Origin: Candidatus Parcubacteria bacterium
Lineage (GTDB): Bacteria > Patescibacteriota > Minisyncoccia > UBA9983
Assembly: GCA_003599625.1 (NCBI GenBank)
Contig: QZIU01000022.1
Coordinates: 1 to 37,013 of the forward strand
Reading direction: 5' to 3'
Length of the DNA stretch: 37,013 bases
Shown: positions 9,719-19,525 of the stretch, piece after piece
Numbering within the stretch: the stretch's first letter is position 1
Layout of the letters: every line of letters starts with the position of its first letter
Notes under the pieces: generated by a model
What the model saw: the letters and a program-made list of their open reading frames with translations, nothing else
Told to the model about the DNA's origin: nothing
The model's database searches: none
Program-made: the position numbers and the translations under genes

Positions 9719-10003
9719 CTAAAATCCAAACTCGCAGGTGTAAGCGCAGACGGTCGAGCAAATTTCCGCGCCGGGAGCGCAAACATTGCCGCATTCGTTG
9801 AATCGGCCTCCCCTTGCCTCGCAGTCCCTTTGAAACGCTCCGGGGGCAAATCGCAGGTCTGTGGTGTAAACTATCTTGGTATCATAACGGATCATTATGG
9901 GGATGCCATCGCGGGCTCCCCCGCCAAAAACAAACCAAACAAAAGCGACTGCGAAAAACAGCGCAAAAACGGCAAACAGGATCTGCCTTTGTTCCATATT
10001 CAA
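9719..10003 (-). CDS. Small hypothetical membrane-anchored Cys-rich protein
   Basis: 94 aa, N-terminal TM, six C-terminal cysteines (CEARGGRFNECGNVCAPGAEICSTVCAYTC). Confidence 0.55.
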   Translation of the reverse strand: MNMEQRQILFAVFALFFAVAFVWFVFGGGARDGIPIMIRYDTKIVYTTDLRFAPGAFQRDCEARGGRFNECGNVCAPGAEICSTVCAYTCEFGF

Positions 10004-10052
10004 TATAACCCGGCCTTTAAAACTTAGGACGCGTAAATAGGTGCCGTTGGAA

Positions 10053-10080
10053 CTTACTTTTTTACAACCAAAAAAGTAAG
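10053..10080. terminator. Perfect 11-bp hairpin overlapping the stop codon of 10054..10506
   Basis: CTTACTTTTTT-ACAACC-AAAAAAGTAAG. Confidence 0.4.
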
Positions 10081-10506
10081 CAAATATTGAGATGTTTCAA
10101 CGGGCAGTTCTCCCTTTTCCGGGAAAACCTTTACGAGAGATATTTCATAATTTTCAAACCTTTGCGGCCCTCCCGCGCTTTGCAGAGTTATCGTTTCAGT
10201 TTTGTCGCCAACCGTAATAACAGTTTCAACCGATACCGTTCCGGCCCATATGCAGACTTTCCCTTTCGGGCATCTGCTGTCAGAAACCACCTTGGTTGGA
10301 CTAACAATAAGACCCAACACTTCTTTTTCTTGACCGACTCTTAAAATAATTTGCTGTTCGATGGTGGGAAACTTTTCCCGCTCTTCCGGAAGGATCCGGC
10401 TCAGATAAACCGTCCCTGTCCCCAGAGCGCCCAAAGCCCCGGCAACCAAAAGAATTACCATGTAGGCGAAAGCCCGATTGCGTTTCTTTGTATTTTTAAA
10501 CTCCAT
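10054..10506 (-). CDS. Hypothetical single-TM exported protein
   Basis: 150 aa, N-terminal TM, conserved-looking CPKGKVCIWAGTVSVE segment. Confidence 0.6.
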   Translation of the reverse strand: MEFKNTKKRNRAFAYMVILLVAGALGALGTGTVYLSRILPEEREKFPTIEQQIILRVGQEKEVLGLIVSPTKVVSDSRCPKGKVCIWAGTVSVETVITVGDKTETITLQSAGGPQRFENYEISLVKVFPEKGELPVETSQYLLTFLVVKK

Positions 10507-10657
10507 GGCTTATTTATAATAACTTTTAGGCTGAAGTCAACCCTTGCGGTTTTGCTGACCTTCCAAGTCGAAGACGACCAGGCATGACCGCAACAACATT
10601 CCAACCCGGCGGGTTGGATGAGTTATTCACAGGTTATTAACAGTGCTGAGGTATTTA

Positions 10658-10692
10658 AAAACCCCGTCCCGCTACAAGCGGGACGGGGTTTT
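10658..10692. terminator. Strong bidirectional hairpin terminator
   Basis: AAAACCCCGTCCCGC-TACAA-GCGGGACGGGGTTTT, 15-bp perfect stem. Confidence 0.85.
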
Positions 10693-10697
10693 AACAA

Positions 10698-11201
10698 TTA
10701 CATCTTGTATTCTATCGGTTCGCTTGCTGAGTCGCTTATAGTAAACTTCATCATTATCATGTTGCCGTCTTTGTCTTTCGCGTGGGCATCCTCCGCCGGA
10801 TTGAATATTCCGTCTCCGTTGTCGTGATGGAGGGTGGCATACATATTTTCGCCAGAGACGCTCCTTCTGTTCAAAGTTACCGAGATATTCTTATGTTCTT
10901 TTGACTCCAAAAGACTGCTATTCCCTATGGCAACCCCGATCTTGTCGGCTTCTTCTTGATGGATAGCGATGAATCCCTTCTTGCTAAGGATCGCCAAACC
11001 TACATTCACGAACCTTCCTGGTTTCTGATCGGCCACGAATATCGCGTCTCGACCTGCCAAAGCCCCGCCATTATTCACCTGGCCATTTGTATCTTCCTCC
11101 GGGTTTCCACCTTTTGAAAGGAACTGCCAAGCGACCACTCCTATAATAAGGGCTATAATAACGCCTATTATCAGCCCTTTTGATGATTTTTTCTCGTCCA
11201 T
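10698..11201 (-). CDS. Membrane-anchored extracellular protein, DUF7282-like
   Basis: N-terminal TM; FIAIHQEEADKIGVAIGNSSLL ... LHHDNGDGIFNPAEDAHAKDKDGNMI. Confidence 0.55.
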   Translation of the reverse strand: MDEKKSSKGLIIGVIIALIIGVVAWQFLSKGGNPEEDTNGQVNNGGALAGRDAIFVADQKPGRFVNVGLAILSKKGFIAIHQEEADKIGVAIGNSSLLESKEHKNISVTLNRRSVSGENMYATLHHDNGDGIFNPAEDAHAKDKDGNMIMMKFTISDSASEPIEYKM

Positions 11202-11225
11202 TTTATTAAGATTATTTTTTAAATC

Positions 11226-11281
11226 ATTTGCCTGAAAATTTTGTTGATCTCGCTAAGAGACTTCAAAATTCCAGGCCAAAT
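11226..11281. repeat. Imperfect inverted repeat/hairpin
   Basis: TTTGCCTGAAAATTTTG ... CAAAATTCCAGGCCAAA, intergenic. Confidence 0.5.
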
Positions 11282-11338
11282 TTGCGACTTTTATTGCTCT
11301 TTTATTATATACCATTTAATATAATCTAATCAAGGAAC

Positions 11339-12055
11339 ATGGAATACCCGCTCAGAATAAACAAATACCTGGCCGCAAATAATTATTGCAGCCGCCGCGA
11401 AGCAGATGATCTTATTTCGTCCGGTTTAATAAAGATCAACGGCCGAACGGCAAAGCTTGGAGACAAGGTTCTTGAAGGCGACAACGTTGAAGTAAATTCG
11501 GAAGCAAATAAGACTAAGCAACTATTATACTTCGCGTACAATAAGCCGGCTGGAATTGTCACCCATAGCGCGGAAAGAGAAAAAGGGCAAAAAGGTATTT
11601 CAGATATTGCCGCTTTTCCCAAATCGGTCTTCCCCGTGGGCCGATTGGACAAAGCTTCTCATGGTTTGATAATACTTACAAACGACGGGAGAGTCACCGG
11701 CAAATTGTTAAGCCCCGACAAAAAAGCGGAAAAAGAATATTTCGTAAAAGTGGACAAACCGCTTAGGCCGGGATTCTTCGCCAAGGCGGAAACAGGAATA
11801 GATCTGGGAGACTTTATCACGAAACCCTGCAAGATCAAGCAGATCAATGAACGCGCCTTCAAAATTATTCTCACGGAAGGCAAGAAGCATCAAATCCGAC
11901 GAATGTGCGAAGCCTTTGGTTACAAAACGCTGGAACTTCAGAGAGTAAGGGTGATGAATGTAAGATTAGGGAATCTTAAGGATGGACAATGGAGACAGTT
12001 GGAAGGGAAGGAGTTGAGAGAGTTTCTGAGCAAACTGGATTTTAATAGGGACTAG
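11339..12055 (+). CDS. Pseudouridine synthase, RsuA/RluB/RluF family
   Basis: S4 domain (LRINKYLAANNYCSRREADDLI), FPVGRLDKASHGLIILTNDG catalytic motif. Confidence 0.9.
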   Translation: MEYPLRINKYLAANNYCSRREADDLISSGLIKINGRTAKLGDKVLEGDNVEVNSEANKTKQLLYFAYNKPAGIVTHSAEREKGQKGISDIAAFPKSVFPVGRLDKASHGLIILTNDGRVTGKLLSPDKKAEKEYFVKVDKPLRPGFFAKAETGIDLGDFITKPCKIKQINERAFKIILTEGKKHQIRRMCEAFGYKTLELQRVRVMNVRLGNLKDGQWRQLEGKELREFLSKLDFNRD

Positions 12056-12177
12056 GTTCTAGGTTTTAGGGACTAGGCGTAAAAATAACTTTCAATTTAC
12101 AATTTTGCAATTTTCAATGAATTTTCAATTCTAAAATTTTCAATTATTTTGAAAATTTTAGTCCCTAGTCCCTTCCC
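12047..12177. repeat. Intergenic GGGACTAGG-family inverted repeats
   Basis: TAGGGACTAGGTTCTAGGTTTTAGGGACTAGG at left; TTTTAGTCCCTAGTCCCTTCCCC at right; AT-rich TTTTCAATT centre. Confidence 0.75.
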
Positions 12178-15100
12178 CTAAAACCCTATCTTCTTCGTCC
12201 AGTCGAAAGTCTCCGAGAAGTTGTCGATGATGAGATCGACAACGGTGGCTTTTTGCTTCGGAGCGACGACGGTGAAGGTCTTGGATTGTGATTCGTTGCC
12301 GAAGGAATCAATGGACAACGCCCTGAAGCGGTAGATCTGGCCGGGTTCCCAACTCGTGATGACGGAAATGTGCTTGATGGTAAGTTCCTGGTTGGGAACG
12401 CTCTTTTCGCTGAACTGGTCTTCTTTTCCGGCCAAAGCCTGGCCTTTCTCAAAGACGACTTGGGTGGTGGCGGGTTCATCCGTATTCCAGTAGATGATGG
12501 CTTGGACCTTGTTGGAAGAACCGGTGAGGATGGAGGCTTCGTATCGGACTTGCTCTATCTTGGGCGGAGTCTGATCTTTGGCTATAGACATCGGCTCGAG
12601 TTTCTTTGTCGCGATGTTGCCGAAGTGATCGCCGGAGGAAATTTCCAGATTGTAGATGGTGGAAGGTTCAAGTCTTTGGATGGTAATGGAATGCTCTCTG
12701 GTGAAGTCGGGCTTTCCTTCCGATTTGGATCGCTTGATGTCGGGTTTGCCTGCGATGATGGGAGTGTAGATGACAGCTGAGTTCGTGGGGATGTTGGTTC
12801 TCCAGGTGACGGTTATGGAAGTGTCGCTTGATTTCTCCGCTCTGGCGGAAGAGATGACGGGTGTTTCCGATTTGGTGGTAAAGTTAAAGTCGGAAGAAAA
12901 GGCTTTGGCTCCGGCCTGAGATTCGGACATCAATCTGTAGTGATATTCCGTTAATGGCACAAGACCTTTGAGGGTAATATTGTGATCGAGAACGAAGTTC
13001 TTGGTGTCTCCGGCGGTGTTGGTGTAGGTGTCGGGCATGTTGATGTCGTAGTCTTGGGATTCGGAGAAGTAGACGACGGAGGTGGCGGGCTCATCCGTCT
13101 GCCAGGAAACTATGGCCTCCGTGGGCTTTATCTCAACCTTAGGCTCGGTCTTTAGCTTCGGCGGAGGAATTAATTTAATTAGCTGTCTTAAGGATGTGGC
13201 CGCGGGGATTATGTCTTGTTTTAATTTCTGTATTTCTTCGTCATTTCTTACGGAAATGGCGGCTGTTTCCGAGAAAACCTCGGAGACTTCTTTGAATTTG
13301 TCGATGACAAGACTGATCACTTCCGAAGAAGAAATCGCCTCGGAAGTATCCAACCCTAAAATCTTCCCCTGCAAATTATCATATTTTTTCTTCCAATCAT
13401 CCCTCTCCCCCTTCACCACATTCAACTCCCTCTTTAGATTGTTATGTTCCTCCAAAGGAACACCGGTCGAACCGCTCCCTCCTCCGCCGCCGGAAACAAC
13501 GGTCGTGACGGTTTGTTGAGATTTGCCGATCTGCTCTTCAAGCGTGGTGAGGGAACTTTCCGAAGAAGTGGTGGCATTGCTGTTGCCGTCTGAAGAAAGA
13601 ACTCTGTAATAATAGGTTGTTTGATAACTCAGACCGGTTAGAGTGACGGAGTGATTTCTGGTTAAAGTGGAATCGAGGGTGGTGGAGGAAGTGTATGATC
13701 CGGTTGCCGTCCCATATTGGACTCTGGAGGTGGAAGGTTCGTCCGTGGTCCAGGTGATGACAGCGGAATTGTCGTCTATGGAGGAGGCGGTCAAGGAAGA
13801 GACGGTCGGAGCGACGCTGTCTCCGGTGGTGAACTGATAGTTCTGCGAGGTGGTGGTGGCATCCTGAGAAGCGGATTTGACTCGGTAGTAGTAAGTGGTT
13901 CCTTCGGAAAGAGAAGATAATGATATTGAATGGGATTGGGTGGAGTTGGAAGGAGAGGTCGGATAGGAGGTACTGTCTGACAAGTCGGCAGAGGTCGAGT
14001 ACTCCGCTTGCGATGTGGCGTTGTCGGAAGTATTCCAGGTTATTGTCGCAGTAGTGTTGGTTGGCGTCGTGGCGGCGATGTTGGTGATGCTTAAGGTTTC
14101 AGTTAATAAAGTGTAATCGGAGGAGGTGGCTTGATTGCCGGAAGCGTCCGAGGAAATGACTTTGTAGTGATAGGTGGTGCCGGGAGTAAGGCTGCTTAGA
14201 GAAACGGAATGGGTTCTGGTCAAAGTAGAATCAAGAGTTGTGGTGGCTCCGTAAGCGGTGGTGGTGCCGTAGATCACCTGGGAGTTGGAAGATTCGTTGG
14301 TAGCCCAGGTGATGATGGCCGTTGTTCTTTGGGTGGTGGAGGAAACGGTGGAGATGGTCGGGGCGGTAACATCCAAAGGAGTGGTGAAGGTGTAGTAGGT
14401 GGTGGTGCCGTTCGCGACGTTGTAATCGTAAGCCCAGTTTTCGTCCGCGTCCTGAGATTTGACGTAAAAGTAATATTTTGTTCCTCCGGAAAGGGAGGTT
14501 AGAGTGGCGGTTCTGGTGGTGCTTAAAGAAGCCCAGCCGGCTTCGCCTCCGGAAGGAGGAAGAGTTGTTGAATAAACCGCATATCCTGAGGCATTGATGT
14601 TGGTGTTCCAGACGATGTCGGCTGAGACATTGGAAACGTTGGTGACGGCCACGTTGGAGATACTGGGACCATTGTTAGTGGTAAGGGTGTAGCCGGAGGA
14701 AGAAGCGGTGTTGGAATTGGCGTCAGTGGAGAATACTTTGTAGTTGTAGGTGGTATTGGGAGAGAGGTTGCCGATGGCGACGGAATGATTGGTGACGTAA
14801 GAAGAGACGGCAACCTGGCTGGTGGTGTAATCGGAGCAAGGAGAAGCGCAGTAGCCGACGGTGGAATTGGAAAGCGTGTCGGTTGTCCAAGTTACAACTG
14901 ATGATTGGGTTGTGGTGTTGGAGGATGAAACGGAAGAGATGGTTGGAGCGGTGGAACTCGATCCTCCTCCTCCTTCATTGCCGTCTTGGGTGCCGTTGGC
15001 CATGCCAGTGGAGGTGGCGGACATGTGGGAGGCGTTGCCCAGAGAATCTATGGTGGCTACTTTGTAGTAGTAAGTGGTATCGGCCGATACGGTGCTGTCT

Positions 15101-18057
15101 CCGTAGTAATTGGTGGCTCTGGTTCCGATGGCGGAAAGAAGCGTCCAGCTTGAGCCGGTGGTGGAGCGATAGACATGGTAAGAGCCGAAGCCCCCTGCCG
15201 GTTCGGCCACCACTTCCCAGGCCAGGAAAAGCCTGAGTTCGTCCGGGTCGACATTCATGTTGGAGGTGTCTTGGATCATCAGATTTGACGGAGTGTTTTG
15301 GCTGCTTGCGGAGATGGTGGAAGATTCGTTGCCGTAAGCGTCTTTGAAGCGGACATAGACGGTGTCGGGATCGGTGGCCAGGGTTATCGTTTTGGAAACG
15401 GAGAAAGATTCCCAATCGGCGCCGGAAAGATCGGAATTGAGGCTGACCTTCATTTGCAAGGAGGAGTTGTCCGTGGCGGCTAGGGTAAGAGTGGCGGGAG
15501 TGGTGGTGGCTTTGACGAGAATGGAAGTGGAAGATGGACTGCCTGTATCCAAAGTGAAGGTTGAGGATTGGGCGTTGGCGGTATTGTTGGCTCCTTCGCC
15601 GTCGTTTACGGTAACCCTGATTCTGGCGCCGGTGGTGTACAAATCCTGGACGGTGGTACTGGCATTCCAGGTTACGGAATACTGAGTGAAGGTCGATTGA
15701 TTGACGGCTTTGGTGGTGGTGGCCAAGGAGGATAGACCGTTGGTAATATCTTGCCAGGAGGAGCCGTTGTAATATTCAAAGGATGGAGTGATGTATCCCG
15801 GATTGACGGTGCCGGAGTTGGTGTCTGAGTCTCTGGTCTCGTAAGTGATGGTGACATTGCCGTTCGAACCCTGGCTGGCTGTGACGGTTTGGATCTCCGG
15901 CGCGGCGTTGACGACATAAGTGAGAGTGACATCGGAAAGAGTCGGCGTGCTGGAGCCGTTGGAGGTCATGAACGCTTTGTATTGAACCCATTGGTCGTTA
16001 CTGCCGGAAGTGAAGGCCGAGGGCATAGATTCTCCCCCCGCCGGATTGGTGAAGTAAGTGTCGGAGGTGCCGTCCGGACCAAGCCAGGATGTCCAGGTGC
16101 CGGGGGAATTGGAGGAGTCGGGGGCTGTTCTGAGGTGGAATTTGATGTCGGTGTTTGCGGGTAAGGATTCTGTCCATGACAAGGAGGAAAGGACATTGGC
16201 GGAGTCGCCGGAATTGTAGGGGGAAGAGGTAAGATCGGTGGAGGTGGAATAATATTGGAAATTGACGGTTATGTCGTCGAGAGAGGGGTTGACTGAAGTG
16301 TCTGTTCTAGACAAATTCGCTCTGTATTGAATATAACGATTGCCATTCAAAGCCGATAAACTTCCTCCGCTGGCGATGCCGGTCTGCCAATTTGTCCAAG
16401 TTCCGTCCGGAGTGGAAGTGTTTCCAGCTCGTATGTCAATAGTCAAACCGGTGTTAGTTGGTGTCGTGACCGTATATGCAAGAGTGCTAAAAGTAGAGTT
16501 TGCTGTGTAGTCTATGACAGATGAGGTGAAAACACCGGAGGTATCAGAAACAACCGTTGATGTATAACCCACTGAAGGGTTTGTTGTTCCTGATAATGTT
16601 GAATAATCCAACCTGATTCTGCCGTTACCACCGCTACCGCCGTTGTGATTAGAAAAACCAGAACCACCAGAACCACCAACAGATTGAACCAAGCTAGTTC
16701 CAAGCGTCATATTTAAAGAAATCAAGTAAATACTTCCTCCAGAACCACCTCCAGAACCTGAAGGATTTTGGCAACCGCTTGCTACACCATTACTCCCGTT
16801 TACTTTTAAAGTACCGGTAACTGATATAGAACTAGCAGATATAAACAAAAGACCCCCGCCATTAGCCCCATTACTACCGCAAGCACTGGCTGCAGTATGG
16901 CCCGTACTACCACCGCCACCACTACCCAAATATAAATTGGTCAATGTGTTTAATCCATAAGAAGACGCTCCAAGACCGGGAGAAGAGGCTCCGTCAGCAC
17001 CAATGATTCCATTGCTTCCACCAGTTCCATACCCACCTCCTCCACCAGAACTATAACAATATGGCCCGCAGTTATAAGCACCTCCTCCGCCGCCGCCATT
17101 GTTTGCAGAAGTGGACATCCCTCCAATTCCGCCATAACCTTCGCCTTGATATGCGCTTTCGTTATTTCTTCCCGTTCCACCAGCAAAACCTTTTCCACTT
17201 GCATCAATACTACCTGTAACTGTGACTGTTCCATTGGCTCTAAATACTACTATGCCTCCTTTACCCGTCGCATTACTCCAAGCCGTTGGAACAATTGACG
17301 CGCCTGAATTTACAGTAACATTCGTATATTGTGGCACTCTTATTACTTGAGTTTTACCTGATGAGCCGGTTCCATAATAAGAATTGGTCAAGCCTGTGGA
17401 AAAAGATATCGTGGTGCTGTTTACAACAGTAATATTTTTTACAAATTCGTATTTACCCGCATTGGTCGCGTGTTGTATTTGAATAATCATCACCTCGTCT
17501 CCCGTAGAAAATCCTGTGGTGGAATCAACCGTGATGCTTGTCGCTCCGGCGGAATAATTATCTACTCCGGCAGAAGCGTAAGTATTGATATTTTGTCCCG
17601 CAGAAGAAACAGTCAGAGCGCCGTCGGCACCCGTGCCAAGATCAACTCCGGGATTAAGTTTTACGCTTGCTCCGCTTCCTGTTCCGCTAATAGTCGTGCT
17701 TGTGCCTAAAGTTCCAGCGTTGAAATCTGTATCAGTGGTATGAATTGTTGAACTGGCAATTGCCAATAATTGTAAATCCGCTCCGGAATTGGAGGTTGCC
17801 ATTCCGGTAGAACTGGCGGAGTATTGAGTCCAGCCGGTTTGATTGCTGGCATGAGTGGCGTTGTTGGCTGTAATGCCGCCAGACCAGCTTGTCTGGACGA
17901 AATTATAAGTGGCGGCGGAGGATGTTTGCGGGTTAAAAGAAAAAAGATTCGCGACAAATGCCACAATGAGACAAATAGAAACAACTCTGAAGAGAAAATG
18001 ATGTTTTTCTTTTTCCAAAAAAAGAAAATTGTTGAGCTTGCGAAAAATATTCCTCAT
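12178..18057 (-). CDS. Giant secreted surface protein: glycine-rich N-terminal domain, multiple fibronectin-III/PapN-like repeats, coiled-coil insert
   Basis: Signal/TM (FLFRVVSICLIVAFVANLFSF); Gly-rich region; about eight VxWxTdepatSxVxY...HSVxLxxLxxxTTYyYrV units, five before and three after a coiled coil; start taken at MRNIFRKL. Confidence 0.85.
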   Translation of the reverse strand: MRNIFRKLNNFLFLEKEKHHFLFRVVSICLIVAFVANLFSFNPQTSSAATYNFVQTSWSGGITANNATHASNQTGWTQYSASSTGMATSNSGADLQLLAIASSTIHTTDTDFNAGTLGTSTTISGTGSGASVKLNPGVDLGTGADGALTVSSAGQNINTYASAGVDNYSAGATSITVDSTTGFSTGDEVMIIQIQHATNAGKYEFVKNITVVNSTTISFSTGLTNSYYGTGSSGKTQVIRVPQYTNVTVNSGASIVPTAWSNATGKGGIVVFRANGTVTVTGSIDASGKGFAGGTGRNNESAYQGEGYGGIGGMSTSANNGGGGGGAYNCGPYCYSSGGGGGYGTGGSNGIIGADGASSPGLGASSYGLNTLTNLYLGSGGGGSTGHTAASACGSNGANGGGLLFISASSISVTGTLKVNGSNGVASGCQNPSGSGGGSGGSIYLISLNMTLGTSLVQSVGGSGGSGFSNHNGGSGGNGRIRLDYSTLSGTTNPSVGYTSTVVSDTSGVFTSSVIDYTANSTFSTLAYTVTTPTNTGLTIDIRAGNTSTPDGTWTNWQTGIASGGSLSALNGNRYIQYRANLSRTDTSVNPSLDDITVNFQYYSTSTDLTSSPYNSGDSANVLSSLSWTESLPANTDIKFHLRTAPDSSNSPGTWTSWLGPDGTSDTYFTNPAGGESMPSAFTSGSNDQWVQYKAFMTSNGSSTPTLSDVTLTYVVNAAPEIQTVTASQGSNGNVTITYETRDSDTNSGTVNPGYITPSFEYYNGSSWQDITNGLSSLATTTKAVNQSTFTQYSVTWNASTTVQDLYTTGARIRVTVNDGEGANNTANAQSSTFTLDTGSPSSTSILVKATTTPATLTLAATDNSSLQMKVSLNSDLSGADWESFSVSKTITLATDPDTVYVRFKDAYGNESSTISASSQNTPSNLMIQDTSNMNVDPDELRLFLAWEVVAEPAGGFGSYHVYRSTTGSSWTLLSAIGTRATNYYGDSTVSADTTYYYKVATIDSLGNASHMSATSTGMANGTQDGNEGGGGSSSTAPTISSVSSSNTTTQSSVVTWTTDTLSNSTVGYCASPCSDYTTSQVAVSSYVTNHSVAIGNLSPNTTYNYKVFSTDANSNTASSSGYTLTTNNGPSISNVAVTNVSNVSADIVWNTNINASGYAVYSTTLPPSGGEAGWASLSTTRTATLTSLSGGTKYYFYVKSQDADENWAYDYNVANGTTTYYTFTTPLDVTAPTISTVSSTTQRTTAIITWATNESSNSQVIYGTTTAYGATTTLDSTLTRTHSVSLSSLTPGTTYHYKVISSDASGNQATSSDYTLLTETLSITNIAATTPTNTTATITWNTSDNATSQAEYSTSADLSDSTSYPTSPSNSTQSHSISLSSLSEGTTYYYRVKSASQDATTTSQNYQFTTGDSVAPTVSSLTASSIDDNSAVITWTTDEPSTSRVQYGTATGSYTSSTTLDSTLTRNHSVTLTGLSYQTTYYYRVLSSDGNSNATTSSESSLTTLEEQIGKSQQTVTTVVSGGGGGSGSTGVPLEEHNNLKRELNVVKGERDDWKKKYDNLQGKILGLDTSEAISSSEVISLVIDKFKEVSEVFSETAAISVRNDEEIQKLKQDIIPAATSLRQLIKLIPPPKLKTEPKVEIKPTEAIVSWQTDEPATSVVYFSESQDYDINMPDTYTNTAGDTKNFVLDHNITLKGLVPLTEYHYRLMSESQAGAKAFSSDFNFTTKSETPVISSARAEKSSDTSITVTWRTNIPTNSAVIYTPIIAGKPDIKRSKSEGKPDFTREHSITIQRLEPSTIYNLEISSGDHFGNIATKKLEPMSIAKDQTPPKIEQVRYEASILTGSSNKVQAIIYWNTDEPATTQVVFEKGQALAGKEDQFSEKSVPNQELTIKHISVITSWEPGQIYRFRALSIDSFGNESQSKTFTVVAPKQKATVVDLIIDNFSETFDWTKKIGF

Positions 18058-18073
18058 TTCTATTTGTCGTAAC

Positions 18074-18472
18074 TTATAATTTCGTTTTTCCAGAAATAAA
18101 ATCAACTACGGTTTCTGCCGCTTTTATGGCTTCCTTTGTCTCATTTTTGGAATACAAAATCGGCGAACCTAAGGGATAACGGGTGTCTATGTAATATTTG
18201 TCTAAGCTCCGAATTTCGTCGATTAGTTTTGAAAAATCATTGTCGGAAGAAATACACAATTGCAATAATGCAGGCAGGCTGTGCATTTTAGGCGATTCTT
18301 TCTTCATGAATGCCAAATACCCTTTCAAATATTTCTCAGCGGCTTGCTGGCACAAAAAGCAAATCGTATCCGTGTATCCGTCATTATCAAGAAGAATGAC
18401 TGCATTTTTAATATCGTGATTTCCTTTCTCGAACCACTCCGATGATAAATTCCCGGAAGTTGTTTTGTTCAT
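18074..18472 (-). CDS. HEPN domain protein, partner of nucleotidyltransferase
   Basis: WFEKGNHDIKNAVILL, CFLCQQAAEKYLKGYLAF, overlaps upstream MNT gene by 4 bp. Confidence 0.85.
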   Translation of the reverse strand: MNKTTSGNLSSEWFEKGNHDIKNAVILLDNDGYTDTICFLCQQAAEKYLKGYLAFMKKESPKMHSLPALLQLCISSDNDFSKLIDEIRSLDKYYIDTRYPLGSPILYSKNETKEAIKAAETVVDFISGKTKL

Positions 18473-18813
18473 ATTAAAACTTTTCCTTTTTCAAAAATTT
18501 CTTTAATTAAACTGTCCCCCATTTCGAGTCTCTGCTTAATCTCCTTTGGTGTGTATATGACAAGATCAACAGCCCCTGGAAATTTTTCTTTATCCAGGAA
18601 ATAATCCCTTCTGTAGATCAAGTTATAAACATCGTCAATTCTTCTTTGCCTTGGCTTGGACGTATTTTTCACGATCAACAAATCTATGTCACTGTTTTTT
18701 TTGGGCTTTCCCCAGGCGTAAGAACCAAAAAGAATGACTTTTTGGGGTTTGTATGGTTTAAGGTCGTTTTTTATCTGTTTAATTTTTTTATCGATATTTG
18801 ATCTCATGGCCAT
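18469..18813 (-). CDS. MNT-type nucleotidyltransferase
   Basis: VILFGSYAWGKPKKNSDIDLLIV motif. Confidence 0.88.
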   Translation of the reverse strand: MAMRSNIDKKIKQIKNDLKPYKPQKVILFGSYAWGKPKKNSDIDLLIVKNTSKPRQRRIDDVYNLIYRRDYFLDKEKFPGAVDLVIYTPKEIKQRLEMGDSLIKEIFEKGKVLI

Positions 18814-18918
18814 CTATTAGATAGAACCCAGCGGAAAGAATTTCCGCAACATTATTTAAACGTGTTTTTATTATAAAATAATTAACTCAAAACTCAAAGT
18901 TTAAAAGTCAAAATTTCC

Positions 18919-19176
18919 TTATGCATATTTTTTGAAATAAAGAGCGAAGTAATTTTTTATTTTTGGTCGATAATTATTTCTCTTTTGACTTATTTGTCTG
19001 TTAAAAATAGCGGCAACTTTTTTGATCCCCAAAATTGCAAAAAGATTTTTGACATCTTCAAACTCGCCGTAATTCAAGACACCTTCCACGACAGCCTCTT
19101 CGGAAAGATTGTCGTAATTTTTCGTCCCCCAGACAAGATACGGCCTTTTTTTGATGAAATCTTTGACAGCAGTCAT
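18919..19176 (-). CDS. Small hypothetical protein (DUF6922-like)
   Basis: 85 aa, basic C-terminus; LVWGTKNYDNLSEEAVVEGVLNYG. Confidence 0.45.
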   Translation of the reverse strand: MTAVKDFIKKRPYLVWGTKNYDNLSEEAVVEGVLNYGEFEDVKNLFAILGIKKVAAIFNRQISQKRNNYRPKIKNYFALYFKKYA

Positions 19177-19257
19177 GATCTAATTATAACATTCTGACCT
19201 GCAAGGGCAATACTGAAAGTAAAAAAAGAAAACTCGCCAATTCACGCTAATTTCCAT

Positions 19258-19521
19258 TTACTTGTAAATATCATCCCTGCGCCCGATATAATGAACAGTA
19301 ATTAGTTTTTCTTTATTTTTAACCTCATAAATAATCCTCCAATCCCCGACCCGCAATTTAAAAAAACCCTTGAATTTATGATCAAGGGGTAGTGGTATTA
19401 TTCCTTCAAAATTATCCATCAGCCACTTTAACTTAGTTAGAATTCTAGCTCTAATTTGCCTATCAAGCTTATCCAAATCAAACTCTCCGGGTTCAGTAAT
19501 AAAAAAGCGCCAGCCAGCCAT
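19258..19521 (-). CDS. RelE/ParE-family toxin
   Basis: KFKGFFKLRVGDWRIIYEVKNKEKLITVHYIGRRDDIY. Confidence 0.88.
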   Translation of the reverse strand: MAGWRFFITEPGEFDLDKLDRQIRARILTKLKWLMDNFEGIIPLPLDHKFKGFFKLRVGDWRIIYEVKNKEKLITVHYIGRRDDIYK

Positions 19522-19525
19522 AGGC

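Noticed and set aside
9579-9794. 71-aa ORF over the inverted repeat
   Set aside because: Covers the hairpin and overlaps the end of another gene; more likely repeat-derived than coding.
13082-13519. Long plus-strand ORFs antisense to the giant surface gene (also 14209..14502, 14883..15236, 15889..16164)
   Set aside because: Low-complexity Gly/Arg/Val translations caused by codon bias of the opposite-strand repeats.
12178-18057. Repeats in the giant gene as a CRISPR-like array
   Set aside because: Repeats are degenerate, in-frame protein domain repeats; no short identical repeat with unique spacers.
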